Shown one piece after another: positions 1 through 5,902 of a stretch of DNA of 7,195 nucleotides (position 1 is the first letter of the stretch; each line of letters begins with the position of its first letter). The DNA lies in contig DASQKI010000059.1 of NCBI GenBank assembly GCA_035630615.1, forward strand, positions 1 through 7,195, read 5' to 3'. Source of the stretch: DATFRX01 sp035630615 (lineage in GTDB: Bacteria > Actinomycetota > Actinomycetes > Propionibacteriales > Nocardioidaceae). The notes below the pieces were generated by a model. The model was not told the DNA's origin and searched no databases. It was given only the letters and a program-made list of their open reading frames with translations. Both the position numbers and the translations under genes were made by a program.

Positions 1-284
1 ACCGTCGCCCGAGAAACGCCACGCGCCATCGCGATCTCCACCGGTGCGCCCCGACCAGCCAACCCCGACCCCACACCGGCCCCCCGATCAGCCGCCTTGC
101 GCTGATCCGCGAACGCCGCCGCCTCCACATTGGCCGTCGCCCGCAACATCGCGATCCCGGCCTCCAACTCAGCGATCGCCTCGATCCGCTCCTCAAGCGT
201 CCACCACCTGCTCGCCGACTCGACATCGGCGACAAGCCCACCGACCCTCTGCTCGATCACGCGTACGAAACTAACACCCACCAC
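1..284 (-). CDS. DUF222 / HNH-endonuclease-type (13E12-like) protein, N-terminal part only
   Basis: The minus strand is open from 299 down to position 1 and leaves the window without a stop, so about the first 94 residues are visible. The translation contains WWTLEERIEAIAELEAGIA, then a helical Ala-rich stretch, then GRGAPVEIAMARGVSRATV. This arrangement resembles the N-terminal DUF222 domain found in actinobacterial proteins that usually end in an HNH nuclease motif; any HNH motif would lie outside the window. These proteins are often multicopy in actinobacterial genomes and their role is not settled. The start is uncertain: GTG at 284 is chosen, but TTG at 290 or 293 and GTG at 281 or 260 are also in frame. 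An AGAGG at 301-297 suits TTG 290 or GTG 284. The gene lies about 160 bp downstream of pcaC on the same strand, and nothing links it to the catabolic operon. Confidence 0.7.
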   Translation of the reverse strand, partial: MVGVSFVRVIEQRVGGLVADVESASRWWTLEERIEAIAELEAGIAMLRATANVEAAAFADQRKAADRGAGVGSGLAGRGAPVEIAMARGVSRAT

Positions 285-438
285 CGACAACAACGACCTC
301 TAGAACCCATACCCACAAGGAAAACCGCGAACTTCCGATGGCTCGCGTCGACGCGTCGGAATGCGCGCCGGCTTGCTCACTGTGTCGACGTTCCAACGGA
401 GGGCGTCGTCGGGATGGATGACACGACCTGCTCGAGTC

Positions 439-465
439 GAGATCCTAAGCCTCGTCGAGGATCTC
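439..465. repeat. Inverted repeat spanning the pcaC stop codon
   Basis: GAGATCC (439-445) and GGATCTC (459-465) are perfect 7-bp inverted arms around a 13-nt loop that contains most of the pcaC TAG stop (447-445). In the minus-strand transcript this could fold as a hairpin across the 3' end of the operon. No T-run follows, so it does not look like a classical intrinsic terminator. It may be an mRNA-end structure or chance in GC-rich DNA. Confidence 0.35.
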
Positions 466-813
466 CTGGGCGATGGCGAAGCCGCGGTTCGCGGTCGGCA
501 CGCCGCAATAGATCGCGCTTTGCAAGATGACCTCGCCGATCTCGTCGGCCGACAGACCGTTGTTCCGGGCCGCCCGGACGTGCATGGCGAACTCCTCCCA
601 ATGCCGCAGCGCCAGCAGCGCGGTCAGTGTCACGACGCTTCGAGTACGGCGGTCGAGACCGGGCCGCGTCCACACGCTGCCCCAGGCGTACTCGGTGATG
701 AGAGCCTGAAAGTCCTCGGTCAGCGCGGTCTCGTTGGCCTCGGCCCGATCGAGATGCGCGTCGCCGAGGACCTCGCGGCGCACCCGCATGCCTTCGTCGT
801 AGCGATCAGCCAT
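445..813 (-). CDS. pcaC: 4-carboxymuconolactone decarboxylase (PcaC)
   Basis: A 122-residue protein of the carboxymuconolactone decarboxylase/AhpD-like fold. It removes CO2 from gamma-carboxymuconolactone to give beta-ketoadipate enol-lactone (EC 4.1.1.44), a cytosolic step of the protocatechuate branch of the beta-ketoadipate pathway. Family features seen are RRTRSVVTLTALLAL (about 55-69), then HWEEFAMHVRAARNNGLSAD (about 71-90), then EVILQSAIYCGVPTANR (about 94-110). The length is normal for a stand-alone PcaC. The start is ATG 813, with GGAGAGGGG about 7 nt upstream; the gene overlaps the end of pcaB by 8 bp (806-813), indicating translational coupling. It is the last pca gene of the operon. 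In many actinobacteria this domain is fused to the enol-lactone hydrolase as PcaL; here it is alone and no hydrolase gene is present nearby. Confidence 0.93.
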   Translation of the reverse strand: MADRYDEGMRVRREVLGDAHLDRAEANETALTEDFQALITEYAWGSVWTRPGLDRRTRSVVTLTALLALRHWEEFAMHVRAARNNGLSADEIGEVILQSAIYCGVPTANRGFAIAQEILDEA

Positions 814-2008
814 GATGTGGCCCCTCTCCGGACACGCGAGCGAGCACCGCGTCGATCAGCGTCGTCGTGGCACCGAGGTAGTCGGCCGGGCTTCCGGGCC
901 TGCCACGCTCGGCCAGCAGCTCGTCGGCCGCCGCCTCCGCTCGCACTCGCATCGCGGCCGGGTCGACGTCGAGGCCGGCCACCAGCTCGGAGGCTTGCGA
1001 TGCCGCGACGACGGCGAGCTCGAGCAGTCGTCGAAGGGCCGGCCACTCGCTGTGCCACGCACCGTCGGGCCGTTCGTCGACGGCCTGGGCGGCGGCGACA
1101 TGGAGCTGGGAGCCCAGCTGTGGGGCCTGCAGCGCCGCGCTACGGACAAGGATGCTGAGCACCGGATTGCGCTTGTGCGGCATCGTCGACGAACCGCCTC
1201 GACCGGCAACCGCACCCTCGCGCACCTCGGCGATCTCGGGTCGCGAGAGCAGCGCGACGTCGGCGGCGATGACACCGAGCGCGTCGCAGGCCGCGACCAA
1301 GGCGTCGCCGACAGCGGTGATCGGGGCTCGGTTGGTGTGCCACGGCAGACCGGGCCAAACTAGGTCGAGGTCGTCGGCGAACGCCGCCGCGGCCGCGACC
1401 GGGTCGTCGGTCAGCTCGCCGACCAACGCCAACGTGCCGGCCGCGCCGCCGCACTGCACAGGCAGTGACGCCGCGGCCCCGTCGACCCGGTCGCGAGCGT
1501 CGATTGCGCCGGACAGCCACTGCGCTGCCTTCAGACCGAAGGTTGTCGGCACCGCATGCTGGGTCAGCGTGCGACCGACCATCACCGACTCGCGATGCCG
1601 ATCGGCGAGCTCGGCGAGTCGTCCGACGATCGCCGTCAGGTCGCCGCGCACCCGACCGAGCGCGTCGCGGGACAGCAGGATCAGGGCCGTGTCAAGCACG
1701 TCCTGGCTGGTCAGGCCCCGATGTACCGAGGCGGCGAGACGCTGGTCGAGCGACGACCGAATCGCGGCGACGTACGGCACGACGGGGTTGCCACTCGCCT
1801 CGGCGCCGTCGCGCAGCACGGTCGCATCGATCCGGCTGTCGGCGATCATCCGGGACACCTTGTCGACATCCTCGATCACTCCGACGGAGGCGAGAGCCTG
1901 CAGCCACGCGATCTCGACCCGCCCCATCGCGGCGACCACGGCGTCGTCGTCGGCCATGCCGGCGGCCCGATGCGCACCGGGTGACAGCAAACCGTACTCG
2001 CTCGTCAT
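806..2008 (-). CDS. pcaB: 3-carboxy-cis,cis-muconate cycloisomerase (PcaB)
   Basis: A 400-residue member of the fumarase/aspartase superfamily. It cyclises beta-carboxy-cis,cis-muconate, the ring-cleavage product of PcaHG, to gamma-carboxymuconolactone (EC 5.5.1.2). The superfamily signature GSSTMPHKRNP lies at residues 272-282, with the flexible Ser loop that carries the catalytic serine in this superfamily. HRGLTSQDVLDTAL (96-109) and GRTLTQHAVPTTFGLKAAQW (145-164) are the two other conserved regions. The protein is shorter than the roughly 450-residue Pseudomonas enzyme, mainly at the C-terminus after PADYLGA (374-380), but all conserved blocks are present. The ATG at 2008 overlaps the pcaG stop as ATGA (2005-2008) with no strong ribosome site, so it is probably translated by coupling. 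Adenylosuccinate lyase, the closest relative, is unlikely given the operon context. Confidence 0.93.
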   Translation of the reverse strand: MTSEYGLLSPGAHRAAGMADDDAVVAAMGRVEIAWLQALASVGVIEDVDKVSRMIADSRIDATVLRDGAEASGNPVVPYVAAIRSSLDQRLAASVHRGLTSQDVLDTALILLSRDALGRVRGDLTAIVGRLAELADRHRESVMVGRTLTQHAVPTTFGLKAAQWLSGAIDARDRVDGAAASLPVQCGGAAGTLALVGELTDDPVAAAAAFADDLDLVWPGLPWHTNRAPITAVGDALVAACDALGVIAADVALLSRPEIAEVREGAVAGRGGSSTMPHKRNPVLSILVRSAALQAPQLGSQLHVAAAQAVDERPDGAWHSEWPALRRLLELAVVAASQASELVAGLDVDPAAMRVRAEAAADELLAERGRPGSPADYLGATTTLIDAVLARVSGEGPHHG

Positions 2009-2568
2009 CGCGCCCGACGCCCGGGAAAGGTGACGAAGACCGTCTCCCGCGGCCCCTGCAGATGCACGTCGAAGCGCAGGCCGTCGGCGTCGGGCTCGAC
2101 CAGCAGTGTCGTGCGCTCGTCGTCGGTGAGCATCGCCAGGAACGGATCAGAATCCGTCGCGGCGCCGGGCAGATAGGCGCGGGTGAAGAGCCGACCGAGC
2201 AGGCCACGGGCGAAGACCACCAGTGCGAAGAACGCCGCCGAGCCCGGTCCGGTCGGGCCGGGTGCGACGGTCGTGAAGGAGTAGCGTCCTCCGGGGTCGG
2301 TCGCGGCCCTCCCCCAGCCGGTGAACACCGTCCCGTCGCGGCGCAACGATCCCTCGACTCGCGGCACCGTGCCATCCGGGGCGGCCTGACGCAGCTCGAG
2401 AAGGGCATCGGGTACAGGCCCGCCGTCGCCGTCGTAGACGGTGCCGTGCAACCGTACGCTGTCGGCCGTCGCCGGTGGCACCAGCTCGTGGCCACGCTCG
2501 TAGGGCAGGCCGAAGCCGAAGAACGGCCCGACCGTCTGTCCCGGCGTCGGCGCGAGCGGCTCAGGCAT
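2005..2568 (-). CDS. pcaG: Protocatechuate 3,4-dioxygenase alpha subunit (PcaG)
   Basis: A 187-residue intradiol dioxygenase-fold subunit. With PcaH it forms the iron(III) enzyme that opens the protocatechuate ring between the two hydroxyls (EC 1.13.11.3). The N-terminal PTPGQTVGPFFGFGL (residues 7-21) is typical of alpha subunits. VRLHGTVYDGDGGPVPDALLEL (about 38-59) is the intradiol core strand region, and ALVVFARGLLGRLFTRAYLP (115-134) is a strongly conserved alpha-subunit block. The iron-binding Tyr/His set is absent, as expected, because only the beta subunit carries the metal. ATG 2568 has GGAGG 6 nt upstream and overlaps the end of pcaH by 8 bp. The H-then-G order and overlap fit a stoichiometric two-subunit complex. 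Confidence 0.95.
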   Translation of the reverse strand: MPEPLAPTPGQTVGPFFGFGLPYERGHELVPPATADSVRLHGTVYDGDGGPVPDALLELRQAAPDGTVPRVEGSLRRDGTVFTGWGRAATDPGGRYSFTTVAPGPTGPGSAAFFALVVFARGLLGRLFTRAYLPGAATDSDPFLAMLTDDERTTLLVEPDADGLRFDVHLQGPRETVFVTFPGRRAR

Positions 2569-3325
2569 CGTCGTCCTCCATCGGCGTCGCGCAGCTCCCC
2601 GTCAAGACAACATCCCATCGATATCCGGTCGCCCACTCATGTTGACTCACATCATGGTCGTACGTCGCGACAAGCCGGTCGCGGGCCGACTGATCGGTGA
2701 TCGACTGGTAGATCGGGTCGAACGCGAACAACGGGTCACCCGGGAAGTACATCTGCGTGATCAGGCGCTGCGTGAACTCGGTGCCGAACAGCGAGAAGTG
2801 GATGTGCGCCGGCCGCCAGGCGTTGCGGTGGTTGCGCCAGGGGTACGGGCCGGGCTTGATCGTCGTGAATCGGTACCAGCCGTCCGCGTCGGTGAGGCAG
2901 CGGCCGACGCCGGTGAAGTGGGGGTCGAGCGCGGCCGGATGCTGATCGCCCATGTGGACGTAGCGCCCCGCGGCGTTGGCCTGCCAGATCTCGACGAGTT
3001 GGTGATCCACCGGCCGGCCGTCGCCGTCGAGGATCCGGCCGGTGACAACGGTCCGTTCACCGACGGGAGTGCCGCCGTCTTGGATCGTGAGGTCGGCCTC
3101 GAGTGGATCGACATCGGAGTGCCCGAACACCGGTGCGGCCAGCTCGACCTCCTCGGGATCGGCGTGCCGCGGATCCTTCGTCGGATAGCGCAGTCGCGAG
3201 CTGCGATAGGCCGTGAAACCCAGTCGCGGCTGAGGGTCGCCGGGCCGGGCTTCGGCATGAAGTCGCGTGATTTCGTCGCTTATCACCGACTGCGGTTCGA
3301 GGTCTGGAGGCATCGGGGTGGTCAC
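2561..3325 (-). CDS. pcaH: Protocatechuate 3,4-dioxygenase beta subunit (PcaH)
   Basis: A 254-residue catalytic subunit of protocatechuate 3,4-dioxygenase, which converts protocatechuate and O2 to beta-carboxy-cis,cis-muconate. The intradiol signature runs from VVTGRILDGDGRPVDHQLVE (93-112) into the IWQANAAGRY block (113-122). The four Fe(III) ligands are all present: Tyr122, Tyr161 (PGPYPW), His174 and His176 (RPAHIHF). Their spacing equals Tyr108, Tyr147, His160 and His162 of the Pseudomonas enzyme shifted by 14, and Arg171 matches the conserved active-site arginine. The protein should therefore be active. It is the first gene of the pcaHGBC operon and diverges from the IclR-type gene. The start is GTG 3325, without a recognisable ribosome site; ATG 3313, four codons in, is the alternative. 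A shorter leader would not affect any conserved part. Confidence 0.96.
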   Translation of the reverse strand: MTTPMPPDLEPQSVISDEITRLHAEARPGDPQPRLGFTAYRSSRLRYPTKDPRHADPEEVELAAPVFGHSDVDPLEADLTIQDGGTPVGERTVVTGRILDGDGRPVDHQLVEIWQANAAGRYVHMGDQHPAALDPHFTGVGRCLTDADGWYRFTTIKPGPYPWRNHRNAWRPAHIHFSLFGTEFTQRLITQMYFPGDPLFAFDPIYQSITDQSARDRLVATYDHDVSQHEWATGYRWDVVLTGSCATPMEDDDA

Positions 3326-3368
3326 AGGCCCATCGTGGGTTCGAGCACGACCATGGAGCGACGCTACG

Positions 3369-3385
3369 CTTTCGCTGAACGAAAG
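3369..3385. promoter_or_regulatory. Candidate IclR-type operator in the pcaH/regulator intergenic gap
   Basis: CTTTCG (3369-3374) and CGAAAG (3380-3385) form a perfect palindrome with a 5-nt spacer. It sits in the 71-bp gap between the divergent pcaH (GTG 3325) and the IclR-family gene (ATG 3397). IclR-family dimers commonly bind short palindromes of this size next to their own divergent promoter. The right arm runs into the regulator's ribosome site (AAGGA, 3383-3387, 9 nt before ATG), so binding could also control the regulator itself. A TAnnnT hexamer, a possible -10, lies beside it on each strand (TACGCT 3365-3370 plus; TAGCGT 3366-3361 minus), with no good -35. The role is inferred. Confidence 0.6.
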
Positions 3386-3396
3386 GACGCGATCGC

Positions 3397-4146
3397 ATGG
3401 CGGGCAACGCGTCGAGCCCAGGCGTCTCGGTCGTCTCGCGCGCGCTCGCCTTGCTGTACGCCTTCGACGAGCACCATCGCGAGCTGAGCCTGACCAAACT
3501 GGCTCGCCGGGCCGACCTGCCAGTGCCGACGACCTATCGACTGGTGGGCGACCTCGTGACCGGTGGAGCGCTGCACCGTCGGCCCGACGGGCAGTACGTG
3601 GTGGGCCGGCGCCTGTGGGATCTCGGACTCCTCGCGCCCGTGCAGAGCGGGCTACGCGAGATCGCGTCGCCGTTTCTCAACGACATCCATGCCGCGACGC
3701 TCGCGACGGTACATCTGGCGATCCGCGACGGGACCCAGGTGCTCTATGTCGAACGCCTCTCGGGTCGGTCGTCCGTCCCGGTCGTGAACACCGTCGGGTC
3801 GCGGCTGCCCATGCACTCCACCGGAGTCGGCAAGGTGCTGCTGGCCCATGCACCCGACGACGTACGCGATCGCGCACTCACCGATCTGGGCCGCTTCACG
3901 CCGTACACGATCACGCAGCCGGCTCGACTGCGACGACAGCTGGCGCGGGCCCGCAGGGACGGCTATGCGACAACGGCCGAGGAGATGACGCTCGGCGCCT
4001 GCTCGATCGCGGTGCCGATCCGCGACCGATCCGGCGGGGTCGCCGCCGCGCTCGGCATCGTCGTCGCGAGCCTGCGACGAGACCGGGTCCGACTCCTCAC
4101 GGCGCTGCAGGTCGCCGCCCGCGGCATCGGCCGCAGCCTGTCGTGA
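3397..4146 (+). CDS. IclR-family transcriptional regulator, probable regulator of the pca operon
   Basis: A 249-residue protein with the two-domain IclR layout. The N-terminal winged helix-turn-helix covers about residues 9-72, with SLTKLARRADLPVPTTYRLV (31-50) as the helix-turn-helix core and GQYVVGRRLWDLG as the wing and linker helix. The C-terminal effector domain follows, with RLPMHSTGVGKVLLA (136-150) and the family block GYATTAEEMTLGACSIAVPI (189-208). IclR-type proteins such as PcaR and PcaU regulate protocatechuate catabolism elsewhere, often responding to beta-ketoadipate or protocatechuate. The divergent position next to pcaH and the palindrome in the gap support the same role here. 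Sequence alone cannot tell activator from repressor or name the ligand, so no gene symbol is assigned. ATG 3397 has GAAAGGA ending 9 nt upstream. The gene converges on the NIPSNAP gene with an 18-bp gap and no clear terminator. Confidence 0.9.
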   Translation: MAGNASSPGVSVVSRALALLYAFDEHHRELSLTKLARRADLPVPTTYRLVGDLVTGGALHRRPDGQYVVGRRLWDLGLLAPVQSGLREIASPFLNDIHAATLATVHLAIRDGTQVLYVERLSGRSSVPVVNTVGSRLPMHSTGVGKVLLAHAPDDVRDRALTDLGRFTPYTITQPARLRRQLARARRDGYATTAEEMTLGACSIAVPIRDRSGGVAAALGIVVASLRRDRVRLLTALQVAARGIGRSLS

Positions 4147-4164
4147 GTGGCGCGAAGCAGCGCG

Positions 4165-4470
4165 TCAGCCCCGAACCGGTCTCATGAACGTTCGCTCGTA
4201 ACGGATCACGCAACCGGACTCGTCGCGGATCCGGTCGGCTGCGATGTACTCCGGATCGACCCCGAAGCCCTGGCGGAACTCCTCGTACGCAGCAAGCGAG
4301 GGGAACGAGAAGAGTGCCAGCGCCTGATCGCTCGCACCCTCCGATGGCAGGAAGTAGCCGTGATGCTCCCCGCCCCGTGCGTTGACGAGCCTGATCCACG
4401 CTCGCCCGAACCTCTCGAATGCCTCGAGCTGAGAAGGGTCGATCGTGTAGGTGACGACACAGGTGATCAT
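4165..4470 (-). CDS. NIPSNAP-family small protein
   Basis: A 101-residue soluble protein that looks like the ferredoxin-like, dimeric alpha/beta-barrel NIPSNAP family. It begins MITCVVTYTIDPSQLEAFER, continues with WIRLVNARGGEHHGYFLPSE (25-44) and LALFSFPSLAAYEEFRQG (51-68), and ends in a YERTFMRP strand. The biochemical role of bacterial NIPSNAP proteins is mostly unknown. The frame stays open upstream to 4677, but ATG 4470 is clearly the start: GGGAGGG lies 9 nt before it, and upstream residues overlap the peptidase E-like gene in a non-coding-like composition. It starts 19 bp after that gene's stop on the same strand, so the two are probably co-transcribed. Its product is not an obvious part of the protocatechuate pathway. 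Confidence 0.83.
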   Translation of the reverse strand: MITCVVTYTIDPSQLEAFERFGRAWIRLVNARGGEHHGYFLPSEGASDQALALFSFPSLAAYEEFRQGFGVDPEYIAADRIRDESGCVIRYERTFMRPVRG

Positions 4471-4489
4471 CCGCTGAACCCTCCCGGCA

Positions 4490-5167
4490 TCAGGGGGTGA
4501 ACAGCTTCCATTGCCCCTCGGAGACGACCTCGACGGTGCCGTCGACCACCTTGATGGCGGTTTCGTCGTCCATCGCGTACGCCGGACCCGGGATGCCGGC
4601 GGCCCATTGTTCGGCCTCGGCCATGGAGTTGCCCGGCATGCCCTCCTGGGCCAGGTGTGGACAGATCGAGAAGTCAACGATGCCTAGCGTGGTGTCGTCA
4701 CCACCGCCGGGCGGCTTCCACCCGACGAAGTCCTCCCCGATGCGGGGGGTCATCACCATGCTCCCAGCGCTCAGTCCGACCCAGACCGTCTCGCTCAGCG
4801 ATGGAAGCAGGTCTGCCAGCCCGGATTCCCGGATCCAGTGGTACAGGTAGAGGGCGTCGCCGCCCGCTACGAGCAGGACGTCGGTCTGTCGGACCAGGGG
4901 CACCCAGTGTTGTTCATCGATGCTGGGCAGCGCGGTCAGCTCCAGCACGCCGACGGACTTCCAACCCAATTCGATCATCGGGCAGTTGGGTTCTTGTCCG
5001 CTGATGAACCGCCATACCCGCTCGCCTGGACCGACGTTGGGATGGCCGTACATCGCAGTGGGGATGCACAACGCGTCGGACTCGGCGATCGGCTTGCCCA
5101 GCAAGTCAACTAGTGCGTTGTCGATGCTCGGATTCTTGACGCCCGCGGATGTCAGTAGAAGTTTCAA
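4490..5167 (-). CDS. Peptidase E (S51)/type-1 glutamine amidotransferase-like protein
   Basis: A 225-residue cytosolic protein of the peptidase E-like class I amidotransferase fold. The nucleophile elbow GLSAGS is at residues 131-136, making Ser133 the likely catalytic residue, and His171 in ICPHL is the likely histidine partner. The preceding strand-loop LLVAGGDALYLYHW (98-111) matches the conserved GG(N/D) segment of the family. S51 enzymes such as PepE cleave Asp-X dipeptides; this branch is usually annotated only as a type-1 glutamine amidotransferase-like protein, so the substrate is uncertain. The frame is open to 5842, but the family N-terminus KLLLTSAGVKNPSIDNALVD begins immediately after TTG 5167, which is therefore the start. 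An AAGGAGGG ribosome site lies 12 nt upstream. It forms a two-gene unit with the NIPSNAP gene. Confidence 0.87.
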   Translation of the reverse strand: MKLLLTSAGVKNPSIDNALVDLLGKPIAESDALCIPTAMYGHPNVGPGERVWRFISGQEPNCPMIELGWKSVGVLELTALPSIDEQHWVPLVRQTDVLLVAGGDALYLYHWIRESGLADLLPSLSETVWVGLSAGSMVMTPRIGEDFVGWKPPGGGDDTTLGIVDFSICPHLAQEGMPGNSMAEAEQWAAGIPGPAYAMDDETAIKVVDGTVEVVSEGQWKLFTP

Positions 5168-5178
5168 GATGCCTGCAT

Positions 5179-5186
5179 CCCTCCTT
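5179..5186 (-). promoter_or_regulatory. Strong ribosome-binding site supporting the TTG start at 5167
   Basis: AAGGAGGG (5186-5179, minus) is the best Shine-Dalgarno match in this part of the window. Twelve nt separate it from TTG 5167, which is slightly long but workable. An ATG at 5178 sits only 1 nt from the GGAGG core plus G and would encode only four residues before a TGA that overlaps the TTG, so TTG is the likely start of the peptidase E-like gene. Confidence 0.6.
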
Positions 5187-5256
5187 GGCCGGCCGTTGTC
5201 GGCGCCCCTGGTGATCCGCCCGATCGTCTCATGTCTCCGGTTGCATCCTGTGTCGG

Positions 5257-5484
5257 TCAGCGCGATGTCGACGGCTGCGACGGCGTGCGCGACCGTGATG
5301 TCGTTGACACTCGCCAGAGCCAACCAGCGAGAACCAGTACGACTGCGACGGCCGAGCCCACCACCACGGAGAGGTTGGTGTCTGCCCGGGAGTTGTCTGA
5401 CACTTGGCCTCCCGGCACCGGCGGATAGCTCTCCCCGAACGCCGGCCGCCCGCCATCGGTGATCGCGCGGGTGCCGCCGCACAA
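5257..5484 (-). CDS. Hypothetical single-pass membrane protein, possibly the 3' remnant of a larger gene
   Basis: No family recognised. From TTG 5484 the frame gives 75 residues: a Gly/Pro-rich, polar N-terminal part, one hydrophobic segment at about residues 38-57 (core SVVVGSAVAVVLVLAGWLW), and a short Arg/Ser/Thr tail with SRSRTPSQPSTSR at the end. This predicts one membrane helix with a positive tail on the cytoplasmic side. GTG 5403, preceded by GGGAGG 4 nt away, would give a 48-residue version that keeps the helix. The same frame stays open upstream to 5607, after a TAA at 5610-5608. That stretch has high third-position GC and protein-like sequence (LVNSVFAAHAPDGATLTASL), but no ATG, GTG or TTG. 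The visible ORF may therefore be the C-terminal end of a decayed membrane-anchored protein. It lies about 90 bp upstream of the peptidase E-like gene on the same strand. Confidence 0.35.
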   Translation of the reverse strand: MCGGTRAITDGGRPAFGESYPPVPGGQVSDNSRADTNLSVVVGSAVAVVLVLAGWLWRVSTTSRSRTPSQPSTSR

Positions 5485-5635
5485 GGAGGCGGTCAGCGTG
5501 GCACCATCCGGGGCATGAGCCGCGAAGACAGAGTTGACGAGTCCTGATGTCCGCTCCGACGTGATGCCGTGAAACCGACGCGAGCTGCCGCTTCGTGGCG
5601 TCTGGTGTTAACGCGTGTCGTCCGGTCTCGTCGGG

Positions 5636-5656
5636 TTCTGCTGACTTTCTGCTGAC
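5636..5656. repeat. Tandem 10-bp direct repeat TTCTGCTGAC
   Basis: TTCTGCTGAC occurs perfectly at 5636-5645 and again at 5647-5656, a period of 11 bp, close to one helical turn. Such phasing can mark a protein-binding site, for example integrase arm or excisionase sites, but here it is only two copies and the function is unknown. Confidence 0.55.
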
Positions 5657-5701
5657 GATGCATCTGGGTCCGGCCCGTTTTTCTGGACGCTTGCCGTATC
5701 T

Positions 5702-5743
5702 GCCACCTGATGTGCGACACATGCTCGCCACCTGATGCGCGAC
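5702..5743. repeat. Direct repeat of 17 bp, 16 of 17 identical, period 25 bp
   Basis: GCCACCTGATGTGCGAC at 5702-5718 and GCCACCTGATGCGCGAC at 5727-5743 differ at one base and are separated by 8 nt. They lie in the non-coding spacer, so codon constraint does not explain them. Function unknown. Confidence 0.6.
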
Positions 5744-5772
5744 GTCCGGCGAGCGGATCGCGGCAGATGAGG

Positions 5773-5798
5773 GCGCTTGCCGACCCGCGAGCAAGTGC
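5773..5798. terminator. Possible hairpin downstream of the GNAT gene
   Basis: GCGCTTGC (5773-5780) and GCAAGTGC (5791-5798) can pair over 8 positions, with one G-T type mismatch, around a 10-nt loop. It is about 105 nt beyond the GNAT stop in the direction of transcription and has no T-run. A terminator role is a weak inference. Confidence 0.25.
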
Positions 5799-5902
5799 GG
5801 AGTCACCAGTCGTCCACCGCTCACCGGAATCTCCTCGGACACGCCCTACGGGACGCTCGTTTGGATGTGCCGCGTCAGGCCTGCGGCGAGCTCACCGGCC
5901 GG

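Larger units (their letters stand above)
5485..5902. other. Gene-poor spacer with short repeats
   Basis: I see no convincing gene in this stretch. Reading frames that cross it on either strand give Arg/Pro/Ser-rich translations typical of shadow frames, except for the start-less continuation of the membrane ORF up to 5607 on the minus strand. The spacer holds two sets of close direct repeats, a CGCTTGCCG word present twice (5688-5696 and 5774-5782), and a possible hairpin downstream of the GNAT gene. Promoter elements for the minus-strand genes may be here but none stands out. Confidence 0.5.

Noticed and set aside
344..355. Perfect 12-bp palindrome CGCGTCGACGCG
   Set aside because: It is a short GC-only-type palindrome in GC-rich DNA with no T-run or regulated gene start next to it; chance is a sufficient explanation.
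361..1363. Long plus-strand open frames opposite pcaC and pcaB
   Set aside because: They are antisense shadows caused by high GC; the minus strand encodes complete, family-typical PcaC and PcaB proteins with all signature motifs.
1465..2700. A 411-codon plus-strand frame across pcaB and pcaG
   Set aside because: The translation is Arg/Pro/Ser-rich, without recognisable domains, and lies opposite two well-supported overlapping genes.
4147..4164. Bidirectional terminator between the IclR and NIPSNAP genes
   Set aside because: Only a 4-bp CGCG stem without T-runs is visible in the 18-bp gap, too weak to call.
5164..5178. Four-codon leader ORF (ATG 5178 to TGA) overlapping the peptidase E-like TTG start
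   Set aside because: The ATG is almost directly against the Shine-Dalgarno core, too close for normal initiation, so a regulatory leader is not supported.
5168..5842. N-terminal extension of the peptidase E-like protein to a 450-residue ORF
   Set aside because: The family N-terminus begins exactly after TTG 5167, with a strong ribosome site upstream; the extension has no domain and shares DNA with the membrane ORF frame.
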